This document shows positions 50,415 to 63,762 of a DNA stretch of 64,000 nt, in pieces; position 1 is the stretch's first letter, and every line of letters starts with the position of its first letter. The position numbers and the translations under genes are program-made. The notes under the pieces were generated by a model, which saw only the letters and a list, made by a program, of their open reading frames with translations, did not search any database and was not told the origin of the DNA. The stretch is from Anisakis pegreffii (lineage: Eukaryota > Nematoda > Chromadorea > Rhabditida > Anisakidae), in contig JAPYMA010000372.1 of assembly GCA_035041965.1 (NCBI GenBank), forward strand, positions 163,751 to 227,750, in the 5' to 3' direction.

Positions 50415-52027
50415 TCACACCGAGTTCATTAAAGATGGGCATTGTGGAGCTTTGTCTTCGTTCAAGTACTTATGGCGCATCAACATCTCCGGAATATCCC
50501 ACTCGACAGTCGTACCATCTTTTTGTTTATCCAACCAAATTTCCAATACCTGCTGCCGTGCTTCTGGAACGTCAGTAACCTTTTTTCGGAAAGTTATTAG
50601 TAGAATGATGATCAAATTGAGTTAGCACACACATAGAAAAGATCGTAAAAAATTTGCCTCACTTTATGGTGAATTAATTCAACTTTAGAACAGGTCAAGA
50701 ACCAATCAAAACAATACGGCAAATTCGTGCCAATCCACTCACTTTTGGAACACTTTGGGGAAGCAATTCATAGAGAGTGCGAAACTTATCTGATTACCCG
50801 ATAAATTATGGTGTTGAGCCCTTATCAATGATGATTTGTTGCGACACAGCTGTTCTTTAAGAACTGTCAAAAGTGAACTGCTATTGAGCTGATTCGTCAA
50901 AACGAATTCTTCGCCACTCGCAATGGACAGCAATGACTGGCGATTGACTGCTTGTGTCAAGGAAACTGCGAGAGTTTTCAAACCCTGAAATATTAGGCAT
51001 ATATTCCTCACTCCCGTTGTTATTCACTTCTTCAATGCAGTTCTACATAAAGTGTTTTTCCCTAAAGTCATTTCTGAACACATGAAAACTGTACGCGCAA
51101 GAAGACTACATAAGAACTCATCATTTGATGGCGTTTTTGTGCAAATCTTTCCAACGAGTCTGCGGTGATGCCATCACTCAATACAATCATCCAAGTATTT
51201 GATGCAGTGGTATCAATTGAGCTGATCACCTCTTCGAGGGCACTGCCAATCGTTGAAGCACCTCCACCCCATTCAATTTCATCCAACTGATCTAAAGATA
51301 CTTACTTGTTGCTTTCAAACAACATGCGTGACTAGTATATTATGCAAATTACTGTGCAGATTTGAATTGGTTGCAACTCATGACGAATCAGAATTTGATT
51401 ATAAAACGTGAGAAAAACAGTTGAGTGAAAGAGTTTTTAACCTGCAAGAAATTTTTCATCATCAAATATCATAGTATCGATGTGAATAATTGAATTGGTA
51501 CTAATTTGCACAAATGATATTGTCAAGACATCGATCAATTTATGAATAGCGACTGCGGTTTCGTAAGCAATCGATTTTGCATTCACGAATGTTGCGTTTC
51601 CTGTTGAAGCACTTCCATCAAGCACGAATACCAACGATGCCTTCAACGACACTTTGATAGTTTCAATGAACTTCAACATATCAAACAATGCACATCAAGA
51701 GTTTTCACTAATCACTGTATGCTTTGAAAAACTGCGAACAATTTACTTGATCGTCACGAAACAAAACCATTTCTCTGATGCACTTCAATAACTCAGTGTC
51801 GAAATCAATTTGTACCTAGAATAATGTGAGTTTGAAATGAATTCACCCGACCGACCTCATCAACACAAACTCTACTCTCGTCACAGTTCTCACGTCGTTC
51901 GTAGTAGTCCGCTTCGGTGTCATCATCAACAAAATATTCCTCATTACCAGTTCTCGTTTCAACCATCATTATACATTCTCTCCGCAAACTGCAATGCACA
52001 TGCGTACGAACTATGATGCTCACAACG

Positions 52028-52065
<38 letters not shown>

Positions 52066-54743
52066 ATCTGGTTTCCAAACATGATTTATTTTCAGAATTT
52101 GACAGTCAAGTTGGAAAAAAATAATCTGGCAGCAATCTGATGAAATTCACCTGTAGTATACAATCGCATTGCAAGCTTCATCCTCGACGCAATCGGTGCA
52201 CCTAGCACATTCATTCACACATTCATTCCTGCCAATATTTTGCTCAACTCGATCCGCATAGCCAATTAGCGAGGAGTGTTCGAGTATATCAAAACATACT
52301 TCTGGCTTGTTTGCAGAAGAAGTTCGCGATGCATCCAAATAATCGTTTTTGCCTTCAACATTCAATTCGTCAAATTCAAGATCAAGTCTCTCGTACCCAA
52401 AACCTCAACCTCGTAGAACATGAAATTGAAAACGCTGCTTTTTCCCAGAAGCATTTATAAAAATGGTTCGTAAATTTTCTTACAGGTGAATTTAGTGGTA
52501 ATTTAACGTGCATTGACGAGGAGAACGTTACACTGAAATCCTAAATGTTATTGGAGTAGAAATAACAGAAGGGTAAATGGCAGTAATTGCTTCTTGAATG
52601 AATGGATCAACATCAAAGTGATACTGTATGAATGCAAGTGGGAACATTGATTTTCAAAGTAATCCACCATTTGACCATCGTCTTCCTTCGTCGACATGAA
52701 CAATTCTTCATGACCATGTTTTGTTGCATCATTAAGAATACATTCTTTGGTATCCCTGAAAATCACGTGTATTGCTTATTTTAAATCACTTGAACACAAC
52801 GGCCATAGCGCTTATTCAATTGAAATCAATGTATTGAAGGATTATTTTCGCTTCCCATCTCACACAAAGCCATAAGATTATACGGTGCACTCTTTACTTT
52901 CCCCATCTCTTGATGAAATAACTGAACTGTTTCCACTCAAGCAATCAGGACCGTCGTCCAATTATGATGAGTTTCTTCCTCTTTCACGACTGTCAAATAT
53001 GGATTCGTTGAAGTACAGCTCATAAGTGACTGATCGATTCATGTAAAAAGCCTACTACCTACCTATACCACAACACAGATCTGCAGACAAAATTGAAGTG
53101 CTTTGTTGATTGTATGCACTTGTGCAGGCACTGCCTGGCTGAACGTTGGTTGTCGAGCGATACCGGAAATGATCAAATATGTATCAAACGTTGAATGGTT
53201 AGCGCACAGCGAACGTCAAAACCATCTGCATAGATGAACTCTGTGGTGAATTTTGTGTAGAGAAAGAGAATACTGATGTAAAACCATTCACGACTATGTG
53301 TTACGCAAGTACAAGTAAGAAAAGGAAATACTTTATCCATTACACAAAAAAAGAAAGTCAAGCTCGGCAATATCACTGCAACTGACATGCGATTCGGTGT
53401 TGAGGAGGAAAACTTTTCAGCGGAGTGGCGCAAATGAATATAGGATGCGATCTTTTCCGGTTGGTGCTCTACCTCTGTGCTGTCGCGAAGACCGTTCAGA
53501 CCCCAGTTAATTGCAAATTTCATGCAATTAAGTGGATGGATGGTCTCTACGATATCTCTGAGTTAGAGCAAACGAGCGGAAATTCGTAAGTGGCGGCGGA
53601 CTCGATTATCGTTCGTTGGAATACGTTTTGCTTGAAGCCGAATAATGCACTAATGTCACTAGAGTACAGTGTGATAGTATTCGTCATGCGCTTAGATTCA
53701 CTTCCGAGAACAATTGGAATTCTACTTCTTCACATATTTACTCGAAAGCTCGTTTGCTCAGTCATTTAAGGAAGTGTGTGTATGAAATAATTGTAACGTA
53801 CAACTGCGAATCCAATAAGAGCATGATCCGGCTCCTTAACGAAACACTCTTCAACATCGCCCATGACATGATCTGAAAATAGGCCAACGGTTTACTGCTT
53901 GCAACGTTCCATTCATCGAACTTGTTATAAATATGGCTAAATTCAACGTTCCATTCATCGAAATTTTCATTTCCCTACATCTTTTTTTACTTCATCGCTT
54001 CATTATTACTACCTTCTATGATACGATGATGAATCGCTTCGGATTCCTCGTTCATCGGAATATCACTTAAAAGTGATTTTATAAGTGCATTCAAAAATAG
54101 GCGAATACTGAATTAACTAATGTTTACATGTTACTACTCGCTGTTTACAAGTTACTCAGTTATGCAGTCACGCGTTTCAGTGCAATCATCGGCGAATAGT
54201 TTATGTATGAGCAACGAGAAATTCCGTACAAAATTCTCCAGGTTTGATTGACACTTCCAAATTGCTGAGAATGACTATTTGCACGCTTGCAATGGTCGTT
54301 CGAAATTAACAGATACTGATACGAAGCAATAGGATGCGCAGACCTGACGGCTGCTTGGTTGTAAATAATCTATCAACAGCTCCAAGATCCCAGTAATCCG
54401 TCAACACAAGATGTTCAGCTGAGTAGGGCATCACAAGTTTGCCACCGATTCGTTCGCAGAAATGTTTTGCAAAAGTCCAGTTGGAGCGCTGTGAACTGCA
54501 AAGATTATACGGTGAAGTGAGCGCGCATGGAGCGCAGCAGCAACAATCAAACTTAAGATTTAACAGAAAATCAAATGTTTTCGTCACTTCTAAATCGAAC
54601 ATTGTAACAAACCTTCTCAGCCAACATTTGTCTTCCTTTAGATTCCAGCCGCTGGGACATACAAACGAGGCACTTGATGCAACAACTATAAGTGATATTT
54701 TCAACGTGAGTGTGATGATGATGACAATAATGACGGGATGCAT
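50415..54743 (-). CDS. Secreted mosaic protein: partial C-type lectin-like, two PAN/apple domains, von Willebrand A domain
   Basis: Exons, in gene order: 54743-54613, 54495-54344, 53872-53798, 53138-53063, 52755-52646, 52403-52151, 51988-51847, 51815-51747, 51670-51442, 51291-51110, 50984-50754, 50579-50415; about 604 residues with consistent phases. Residues 1-25 are a signal peptide (MHPVIIVIIITLTL...). Residues 26-94 resemble the first half of a C-type lectin fold (CPSGWNLKEDKCW, WTFAKHFCERIGGKLVMPYS). PAN1 spans roughly 100-181 (CFVKEP, LIGFA, CLHKC, CRSVLWYR, ECILND, ENQC). PAN2 spans roughly 217-300 (CFDILEHSSLIGYADRVEQN, ECVNEC, ECIMMVETR). The vWA domain spans roughly 337-520, with a complete metal site (DGSAS, GGGAST, LSDG). 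The protein is probably an extracellular-matrix or surface adhesion component. Weakest junctions: 53798 to 53138, and 50754 to 50579. An extra exon near 54040-54085 (PMNEESEAIHHRIIE) is possible. Confidence 0.8.
52028..52064. repeat. (ACA)n microsatellite in an intron of the mosaic gene
   Basis: About twelve ACA units between exons 52403-52151 and 51988-51847. Not translated in the model. Confidence 0.9.
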
Positions 54744-57332
54744 TGCGATGCGGCTATTTGAGTGTGTGTTTGAGTAGTGAAATGATGTTTTCATTAAAAA
54801 TTGTTGGTAAATGTTTTCACAGTTTTCTGAGTGGGTCAAGATCCTCTGAGAACGTGAATGGACTCACACACTTGAATAAACTCAAGTTGTATTCGTCAGA
54901 ACATATACGATGCAACAATTATTTGTGAACCACGCATAACAATCGGTCTAAAACATCAAGTAGTATGTGCATCAATAAATTCATGAACGCATTCCCATAT
55001 TAAACTCAACATGTATGAATAGGTGAAGAACCATTCAAGTATTCCGAGAGTGTCACTAAATTGAATCATTCCCATGTTTCCCAGTGTAGGCCTTCGGTAA
55101 TGTCATCCACAACTGGAGCTTCCAGCAGCCGTTCAGTTATATAGTTCCAAATGCTGAGTTGTCGATCAGTACGTTTTGTGCTATATTTGAGTCCCACTAT
55201 GCATTTTGTTCTCACAATCAGTATGCAAAAAAAATGTCATCATATCGAAAGTGTTCCTAAAAAAATTGTGTAACAATCACGGAGTGAATGAGAACTTCAA
55301 TGGGTTATTGCTGTAATTTTTCAATTCGTTAGTGCTAGTAATTCGTGCAAACCAAGCAGAATTAAATCATCCTTTCATTTCCTTGTTGGGCCGGAAAGTT
55401 TTGATAGTGGGGAGGGACATTCAAGTGCCGAGGACGTCAACCCTGCTCAACCAGTCACCTAAACCGACGTGATACCTCTGTTCGTTTTGAAACATTTTCC
55501 AGTGTTGCATTTCATTTCATTGCATACAGGCTATATGATCTATAGCAAAAATGAATCCGTAAGACACTTAAGAACGCCAGAATGTAAAGTTTTATTGAAT
55601 AACATTGAGTGGGAGAGAAACGAAACAATGACACTCATCACAAACGAGTACAAAAACAATCACTTAGAAACCATATTATTATAATATTCGATGGGAATGA
55701 GTTCAGACGATTTGACACTATAACAATGACACAACAGTAGTTCCTTTTAGTGAAATTGCACATGGCTTACAACAATCGAACCTGGTGCCATCATCATATG
55801 ATCAACCCGACTCGCATTCAACAACTAATCGCCATTCATTGAGCGTAATCATTCTAGTTGGTCAACTCTTGCTATGTTTTCTCCACTGAGTGCACTTCTC
55901 CACAGAATCTAACTGGTAAATCCCCACAAAAAAACTGTGTTGCCGAATTTGCGACCGTAATCAAGCAGAGTCGCTAGCATTCATCATTGAATTGTGGAGG
56001 CGCTTAATAGAGATAGTCGCATGTTTTCAGCTATGCACCTTCCAGCGCAAAACGGTTTCAATAAGGAATAATCCCTTTCCACTAAAAGAAAAAATGAAGC
56101 AGAAGGTTGATCTCACAAACATTTCAATTCAACTTCTCGCTAAACATGAATTACGTAAAGCACTCATGAACATAAACTCTACACTCTCTCAATATCTACT
56201 GAGAAAAGAAATGATAAAATCAACGAAGAAAAAATTATAACTTTGAAGTGTCGCAACAATTTTCATTCGCATTTATATACCCGCATGTCAGTGGTGATAA
56301 ATTCACAATTTTCGATCGCAATTCAAGAGACAAAACGACGAACAATGAAACAATGAAAGACTACAAACTAACGAATACTATTACAGGACAGCATGAATAT
56401 AATAAATCTTCATTCAGTTCAACTCAATCAAACCGATATTATGTTATACCCGAATAGAGTCATATTCACTCGAAAAAATAAAACACTGTTTGATCACTTG
56501 AACAGATATTAAACAGGGAAATATCGACGAAATAAGATGCCTATCGGAAAAATACGTATGAATGGAACAAAAACTCACTTAGGGTGCGATAAAAAACTTA
56601 CCTATGTTCGCTGAAATTTGTTGACTAAACTTTTGGGACAAATGTTCAATGAAAGGGAATTGATTCATAAAAGGGAATTGCTTTAGGCACTGAACGTCCT
56701 ATTTCTGCTAATTGATAATAGGCAATTCCAGTGATATGTATATTTATGCTAGCATACATAACAAGTGCGATGGACAAGAAAATCAGTCATTTGATGTTTG
56801 TTATACGCACTCAAAGTACATCTATCGTTCAAACGAGAAACCTTTCAGGAGTTTATGACTTATCGCGACTCAGAATGTGCTGATTACTACAGACTAATCA
56901 CCTCTTGCGAAAGCAGTTCAAGATGAGATACCTACCGCTGCGAAACTATCGAAGTGAATAACTAAAGTAATGGAAATATGAAGAAAAGCAACGTTGACGT
57001 TCCTGTTCAGTACACCGAGAAATCGTTATCGACTTCCATCGAAATTCGCAACATGATAAGAAATCAAGACCATATCTCGCCAGAACTCGTACCACAGAAT
57101 GAATCATATCATACCCGTATCAAAGTGGTTACATTATTTTAGCTGTTACCTGCTGTTCACATCATATTTATATGGCACAACAACCACCAAATAGCCAAAT
57201 TACATTGCTGAAAGAACCAGAAACAAAAAGACAACCCTTCAAATAAATAGTAAGTACAGCTTGGAAAGATATCGCGAACATAGAAGAAAAAAACGTTTTT
57301 TAAGAAGATGGAATCAAATGAAAAATATCGCT
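54744..57332. other. Intergenic region upstream of the mosaic gene
   Basis: No recognisable exon on either strand. Short plus-strand frames at 55992-56240 and 56248-56457 are AT-rich and lysine/asparagine-rich, as expected by chance. It holds the promoter of the 50.4-54.7 kb gene and the 3' flank of the F-box gene. Confidence 0.5.
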
Positions 57333-59799
57333 TCAGCCAAAGTCATCCTCATCAGAATCATATTCCCAATCCGGTCGAATTGCGTTCTCATTCAGGAATT
57401 TACCCGAGTGAAGACGTTTTCGGAAACATTTCTTCTCATCACAGAACAACACTCGATCCGGATCGTACTGAAGCTGGAAAAGAATCAAAACATCATGGGC
57501 GTACAATATTCGCATTCAAGCATCTGAGCAACATTTCATATGAGGAGATCCACTTTAGCTGACTCACGAAATATTTATACAGTTTATAAACCAGCCAAAT
57601 GAATGAATAATACGCTAAAGTAGAGATCAGCAAATAGTCTACACCAATGATTTTCGATCAACGCATCTCTTCGGCTATCTGGATGACTAGCATTCGTCCT
57701 CCTCCCCGCACACTACAGCAATTCATCGATTACAAGCATTACAACAATTGAAATTTCCGAGTAAAACAGATTTATCAATCACTTCTGTTTACCATATGAC
57801 TCTGTGAAATTTCAAAATTGGAAACGCTAGCTCCTATCAAATGAAACTACAGCGAATATGCGGAAAAATTATTTCAGTTGCACTGCTTTTAGAAATTGGT
57901 AAGCACGGACAGGAACGATTGTTTTGTTTAACACGGGAAGAGATAAACGAAATGAATCACTGGAAAATGTGAAACAGTACGAGCACATAGTCACTTACTG
58001 ACTGCCTATAAACATTTGATCGATAATTGTAAAGTTTCAGTTGTCTCGGTTGAGGATAACTTTCATAAGCGTCGATAACACGCTGAATAGATGCCGCAGT
58101 AATACGGCGACTTGATCTAAAACGACACATTTTGGCTAACATCGGGTAGACGTTCTCATCAACATAAAATTATCATTCAATCAAGTGGCTTTATGAAGCA
58201 CTCTTACAATTGGTCACGGTCCTCATCTTAAGAACATCATTCATAAGCATATCCCAAAATCTAGTCAGTTTTGCTGTGCGATAAGCAAACAATTGGATGA
58301 CACATTCAACATTCCGACTTCAAATTGGGATTACTTAAATATACTTATAAGCATAATATTCGACTAATAGAAAAATAAAGGCCACGTTTAGAAAAGGAGA
58401 AAGAGAATGAGTAACCTGATATTCAGAGTAAGTAAATGCATACAAGTGACGATCGGCTCAAAAGCGTCATCACCGAGATGGAAACAATTGATAAGTCCGA
58501 GAGATCTGAGTGTTTCGCACTGAGTATTTGCAACGATTCGCATTGTGCTTGCATCCGCCACACTGTTCACTAATGCTAATTTGCGCAGTGATAACTCTTA
58601 AAACGAACTTGCATCAACATAAACGTCTGTAACATCGATGTGTTCACACAGATATGCCATCAAAAACATTCAAAACTCCAACTAATTAAATTTTCACCTG
58701 CAGCTATGGCCACATAATGATCAGTGTCACAAATATAATAATATCATGAACCATCAATACCAGTATTTCAATTGGTATCGAATAAGAAACGATTTGAAAA
58801 TTGGATAAATAGAATCACACGTATCAGAGAAAATCGCTGCACGAAAACTAACTTGATATGTGTGTGAGCCCGGCATTAAGATAACGCAACGGCAACTGTG
58901 TCAATAAGAGTGTCAATTCTCGAAGATTTGGACATGCGCGTAAATGCTGAAATTGGAAATGAAGACTCGGAAACAATTCAACCTGTTCGAACTGAAGAAA
59001 CAACATCAACATGAGGTATTTCTAATTTTCACTTCCAACAGCACCGTATAAAAAATGTACGAAGAATCTCATTCATAATTCCATTGAATCTCAGTAATGA
59101 AAACCTATGAATGTGAACATCTAAGGACTACAGTGACAGTTGTTTGTGCCAATTGGAAAATAACGTTATAGGTTGGAAAACTACCTGCATAAAAAATGTG
59201 TGAAAATAGCATTAGACGTTAATAATTTGAAAAGAACAACTACCTGAAATAGCTGAGTTCCTTTACAAAACTGAGAATTGATTGACGAATTCAAACAAAG
59301 TGTTATCGTGGTCAGTGAGCAGGCTGAACGATCAATCGAACTGATCACAAACCTAGCAATAAACATTCACTTTCACCATTTCCTTCCCGTAGCAGAACCG
59401 AATTCAAAGTGGATTGCAATATGGAATAACAAAATTTATCTTTGATGAAATCAGAAAAAGAAAGCGCCACAGAAACTAAAATTCAGGAAATTCCAACAAA
59501 TGAAAATTACAAACGAAGAGGCTTGTTCATATGTGGATATATGCATCGGCCATAGGAGGTATCAAGAGCCAGCGAGTAAAAACTTCAACGAAAACCATTG
59601 AGACATACCTATCATCGATTCGATCATCGTCACTTTCATTGTTTGCAATCCGAAGCTTAGTGATAGAATTCCAACTTTTCGAGACAGCGTCTTTCAGTCG
59701 TCTACACGTTAACATCAAATTCAACCGATCCATAATATCCAGTCCTGGTGAGCTGCACAATCGCACAAGGAACCTCTCAGGTAACATAGTGAAACACAT
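57333..59799 (-). CDS. F-box / leucine-rich-repeat protein
   Basis: Exons, in gene order: 59799-59609, 59352-59244, 58946-58853, 58596-58416, 58116-57999, 57473-57333; 277 residues with consistent phases. Residues 5-45 form an F-box (LPERFLVRLCSSPGLDIMDR, then LNLMLTCRRLKDAV), which would bind Skp1 in an SCF ubiquitin ligase. Residues 100-195 contain leucine-rich repeats (LRACPNLRELTLLLTQLPLR; LSLRKLALVNSVADA; ETLRSLGLINCFHLGDDAFE), the likely substrate-binding part. The C-terminus is acidic (DWEYDSDEDDFG). The start ATG at 59799 follows a TTTATAG that could be a trans-splice acceptor. It is short for the FBXL class, with few repeats. No ortholog name can be given without a search. Confidence 0.8.
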
Positions 59800-61485
59800 C
59801 GTTCCATTTGTTTTTGGACTATAAAGAACACTGCTGTAACAACTTTACAATAAACAAACGACGCCGCATTCAGCATCCCAGCAAGGCCTCAACCGGCAAA
59901 ACTTAGCTAACTATGCAAAAGTCCACCTGTAAAAATCCACCAACGCTAATAAAAAGTTGCATAAGAATCACACTCCTGACTGATTAAAACACTGCGCCGC
60001 ACGAAATTCGAATCATATTGTTGAATAATAAACATGTTCATTTTTGTATTTTCACAAAACACTATCAACAAGAGTTGCAATTTGTAGTACTCAACAAACA
60101 GTCAAAACTGCACTAATGATGAGAGCAATATCAAAAAAAACGCTCATAATTCTACAAATATTCACAGAATGTCATTATCGTTTTGAACAATAGCATTGTA
60201 TGGGGAAAAAAAGAAAACACTGGGATGTATAGTAATGACAAAACCATTATAACGGTGATTAGGGTAAATGATAATAATAAAAATTATTGTAATAACACTA
60301 AAACCTTGTAGGAGGAGTGAGTGAGATAGGAGGTGTTGATGGTATAACATCAGAACTGCACGCAACATCCGAACACTCAGCACCGCTACAGCTCTTCATC
60401 GTTGTGCACCTCTTATAAAATATACGATTAGCACTGTCCTAACACTAATTACACTGCGATACAAAAACGATTGCAACTACATCAATTGATTTTTCATGCA
60501 CGTAATCAAATTAAAATCGATGCTGTCATAGGCATCATCAAAATCAGAAGTAAATGTAACGGAGCCGAAGCTTCATTACGCTGCCTAATTTTCACGGCCT
60601 TAACCATAAGCATAGGACGGTTACGGTGCAATATCTAATGCTTGACAACTTCCGAAATTATTCGACTTATCGGAAGATGATCAAGTAATTCGATCACACT
60701 GCAAAAATATATCAGTTGATAGAGTACCACAAAAAAACATAGCTTCAGGAACAAGAGAAGATTATAGTCAGTTTGTTTTGATTAATCCAGATTGCATATG
60801 AGGTCACGATGTGGTCCCCATTGATTAAAGTGGATAAAGGACCATATACGCCTAAGATAATATTCTCATTTATCCGGATTATCATGACGAATGAAACCTG
60901 GACCAATGGCCAATCATTTTCTGACGACAACTTGTCATCGCATTAAAAGCAAAAGTAATTTTCAAATAAACAATCTCCTTACCGACCACCTCCGGCCAAA
61001 AACATAATTTCTAGTCAACTTCATAATACTCTATAATTTGTTAGGAATCCGGATCCTCGCATTCCAAAATCAGCTCTAACTGTCAGTAAATTTTTACTAT
61101 TGTATGCATAAACTAACCATCTGCTACGAAAAAACGAACTTCTACGCAAATCAAGATTGCGGTAGGTATGTGACAAGATTTTATCACATGTGTGAAAGAG
61201 TGCACGATAAAATGAGTAAAACACAAGAATTTCTAATGAGAGATATTTATCTGATTTCATTCATATGAGACAGACAATTTCGTGCGACACAAACACAAAA
61301 TAACAACGATAACAGTTATATTTACCTCATCCGAATTCATTAACAAACAACAACATTACGATCATTTCAAGCAATTATTTCACTATCAATTCAACAAAAC
61401 ATTCTGCAAAAACGAAACGGAATGAAGCATTTGATGTGATAGAACCTTATTATCACGATGTGGTACAACAAACAATAGAGGTTTC
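59800..61485. other. Intergenic region between the F-box gene and the P2 gene
   Basis: No exon, RNA gene or repeat array recognised. It includes the promoter of the F-box gene and the 3' untranslated region of the ribosomal gene. Confidence 0.5.
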
Positions 61486-62316
61486 TTAATCGAATAAACC
61501 GAAGCCCATATCCTCGTCGGATTCCTCTTCTTTCTCCTCTTTTTTCTTCTCTTCCTTTTTCTCTTCGGCCGCAGCTTGACCTGCAGAGGCTGCTGCTGCT
61601 GAAGCGGCCGGAGCTGCTGCTGCACCACCTAAACATTTGTTAATTTCTGATAATTTTACGAAGAACGAACTTATCAATATTAAACTGAATAACCAATTCA
61701 CCCACTGAAAATGAACAACGATTGTTGAATCGCATTCCCCCTACATAACTGGATCCGTGGTCATTTTTCAGGGTAGAAATACATGTGGCACTGTGATTAC
61801 TTCAATGCAAACAAATGATAACCTTATCCATTTGCACTGAGCAAACACTGAAAAATAAACTGCATATGAAAACAACTGTAACTAACGATTCCTGGACAGA
61901 AACAAAACATGCAGAAATCTCACAGTGGCATATATAAAACAAGCGAATGTTCAGAGGGTGATGGAATTTCAGAAAGATAACGTTTTCTCAGCATGGAAAA
62001 TCAAAAGGAAAGGAGATCTCTTATGAAAAGATTTTTACGAAGCAGAACCCCAAGCAAGATTCGAGTAAACTTATCAGCCCTAAAAAGCACCACTGAACTG
62101 AAAGCACATACCTCCAGCAGCTGCCGCACAAAGATATTGTGACCCTTCCGCAATCACGTCTTCGACCACCCTGCCGTGCATACTGTCAATGATTTTCGAC
62201 GCCATATCATGATCACAATCAACGCCAACTGAACCCAGAATATTCTCGATATCTAAGGTAGTCACGTGGTGCTTTCCACTCATTGCAGCGAGCATGTAAG
62301 CGGCGATGTATCTCAT
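61486..62316 (-). CDS. rla-2: 60S acidic ribosomal protein P2
   Basis: Two exons, 62316-62112 and 61628-61486, joined in phase 1; 115 residues. The P2 start is present (MRYIAAYMLAAMSG) and the helical dimerisation domain runs to about residue 65. An alanine/glycine hinge follows, then a charged Lys/Glu run and the invariant tail ESDEDMGFGLFD. P2 pairs with P1 on P0 to form the ribosomal stalk, and the tail recruits elongation factors. The first exon is somewhat diverged from well-known P2 proteins (for example SQYLCAAAAGG before the hinge), but the start motif favours P2 over P1. The single intron sits at the start of the hinge. Confidence 0.95.
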
Positions 62317-63762
62317 TTTCGTTTATACTTGTACAATCGATTAATTTTCTTACCTTCAAACGAACTTGAAAACATTAGTGAAATGCATAAAAACAAAATC
62401 TTCAACGAAGACACGTCTCATTGCCAATGTTGAACGACAGGGACGAAAACGTTATCGAGCATAACTAACGGGTAGCATACGATTGATCAGATAACAGACA
62501 TATTTGCAGATCGGGTATCGCAGATAACGACGATCAGAATCACAACATCTCACGGTGTTTTGAAACATGGTGAACAACGAATAAGTCAGCAACAAAATTC
62601 AGCAAAATCGAACTATAAAAGAAACGCACGACAATGATCGAAAAGGCTAAGAATGTGTACAAAAATAGTGGATCCGTATAACTTTGTTCTCAGTTGTCGA
62701 AATATTACATAATATTAGCCACAACCCTCCAACTATACATTCAGCAGACGAAAATAAATCATTCAATACAATAAACGGATATCTGAAACAAAGTTTAGAT
62801 TTACTTTATCGAGGACCAATTATTCACTAAAACCAAGAGATGATGTCATTACTTTGTTGAGCCGACTGCAGAAATCTGGAGTCGAAGGTATGAATGCTTC
62901 TGAAACATCGAAACACGTAACCTGATTTTTGGGCCAGTTGAAGACCCAGAAAATTCAATAAACTGAGTTTGCCAACACGAGACCGATCGCGTAATCTGAA
63001 TCCCAAGTCAAAAATAACGGTTCTACGAACACACCGAACATAAAATGGATGTGCCGAGCGGGAACCCGTTCCCCCATATCAGGTAAAATTCATAATCAAG
63101 AACCAGGAAAAAACGAAGTGACTGAAGAAAGTGGAAGTTTTATGAGTAACAACCAGTTTTGTGCTACGCCATTTCGCTAAACGATGCGTGTATATCACAA
63201 TTGGAACGCTCCCAACTAAGCAATTGTGATAAATGCGCACAAAACGAACAGATTGAATGTAGCTGTGAAAGTTAACAACGAGAAATCGTCGTAGCTCAAC
63301 ATTCGCGACTGATTCCAAATTTAATTCTCTACAAGCACAGAAGGTCTCAGCAAAATTCATAATCTAGTTTTCGAGACTGTAACATAAAATGAACCTTCAT
63401 AACGAAAAATAATCCTTGACGAGCAATTGAGATGAAAAAAGTACCGGAACAGAAATTTCATCGGTCAATGCCAAGCAATCCATTTAAAAGAGAATATGAT
63501 GCTAATCGAATACGAAACTGATCCCGCTCTCCCTATCAAAATTGCAAAACAAATCGCTCGCTGCATTCTTTTTTATCGCGGTCATTATCACCAATAAGTT
63601 TTGATCATCACCATCATCATTAGTTTCTATGCATTGATAAATTATTCTTCAATAGATCATCACATTCAGCTGGTGGGATTTTTGAAATATTTGGTTTGGC
63701 GAAACCGAATTTAAATATTCCCGAAGCGGGAATACGCCCAAAGCGAAATGTATAAAAGGGTT
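62317..63762. other. Upstream flank of the P2 gene, no gene recognised
   Basis: No coding exon with a recognisable domain. A minus-strand open frame at 63079-63360 lacks any family feature. The sequence just above 62316 should contain the ribosomal gene promoter. Confidence 0.5.

Noticed and set aside
54439..54777. 112-codon plus-strand open frame
   Set aside because: It is antisense to the signal peptide and lectin-like exons of the mosaic gene.
57261..57562. Two overlapping plus-strand frames of 84-88 codons
   Set aside because: They mirror the last exon of the F-box gene, whose acceptor, phase and acidic end are convincing.
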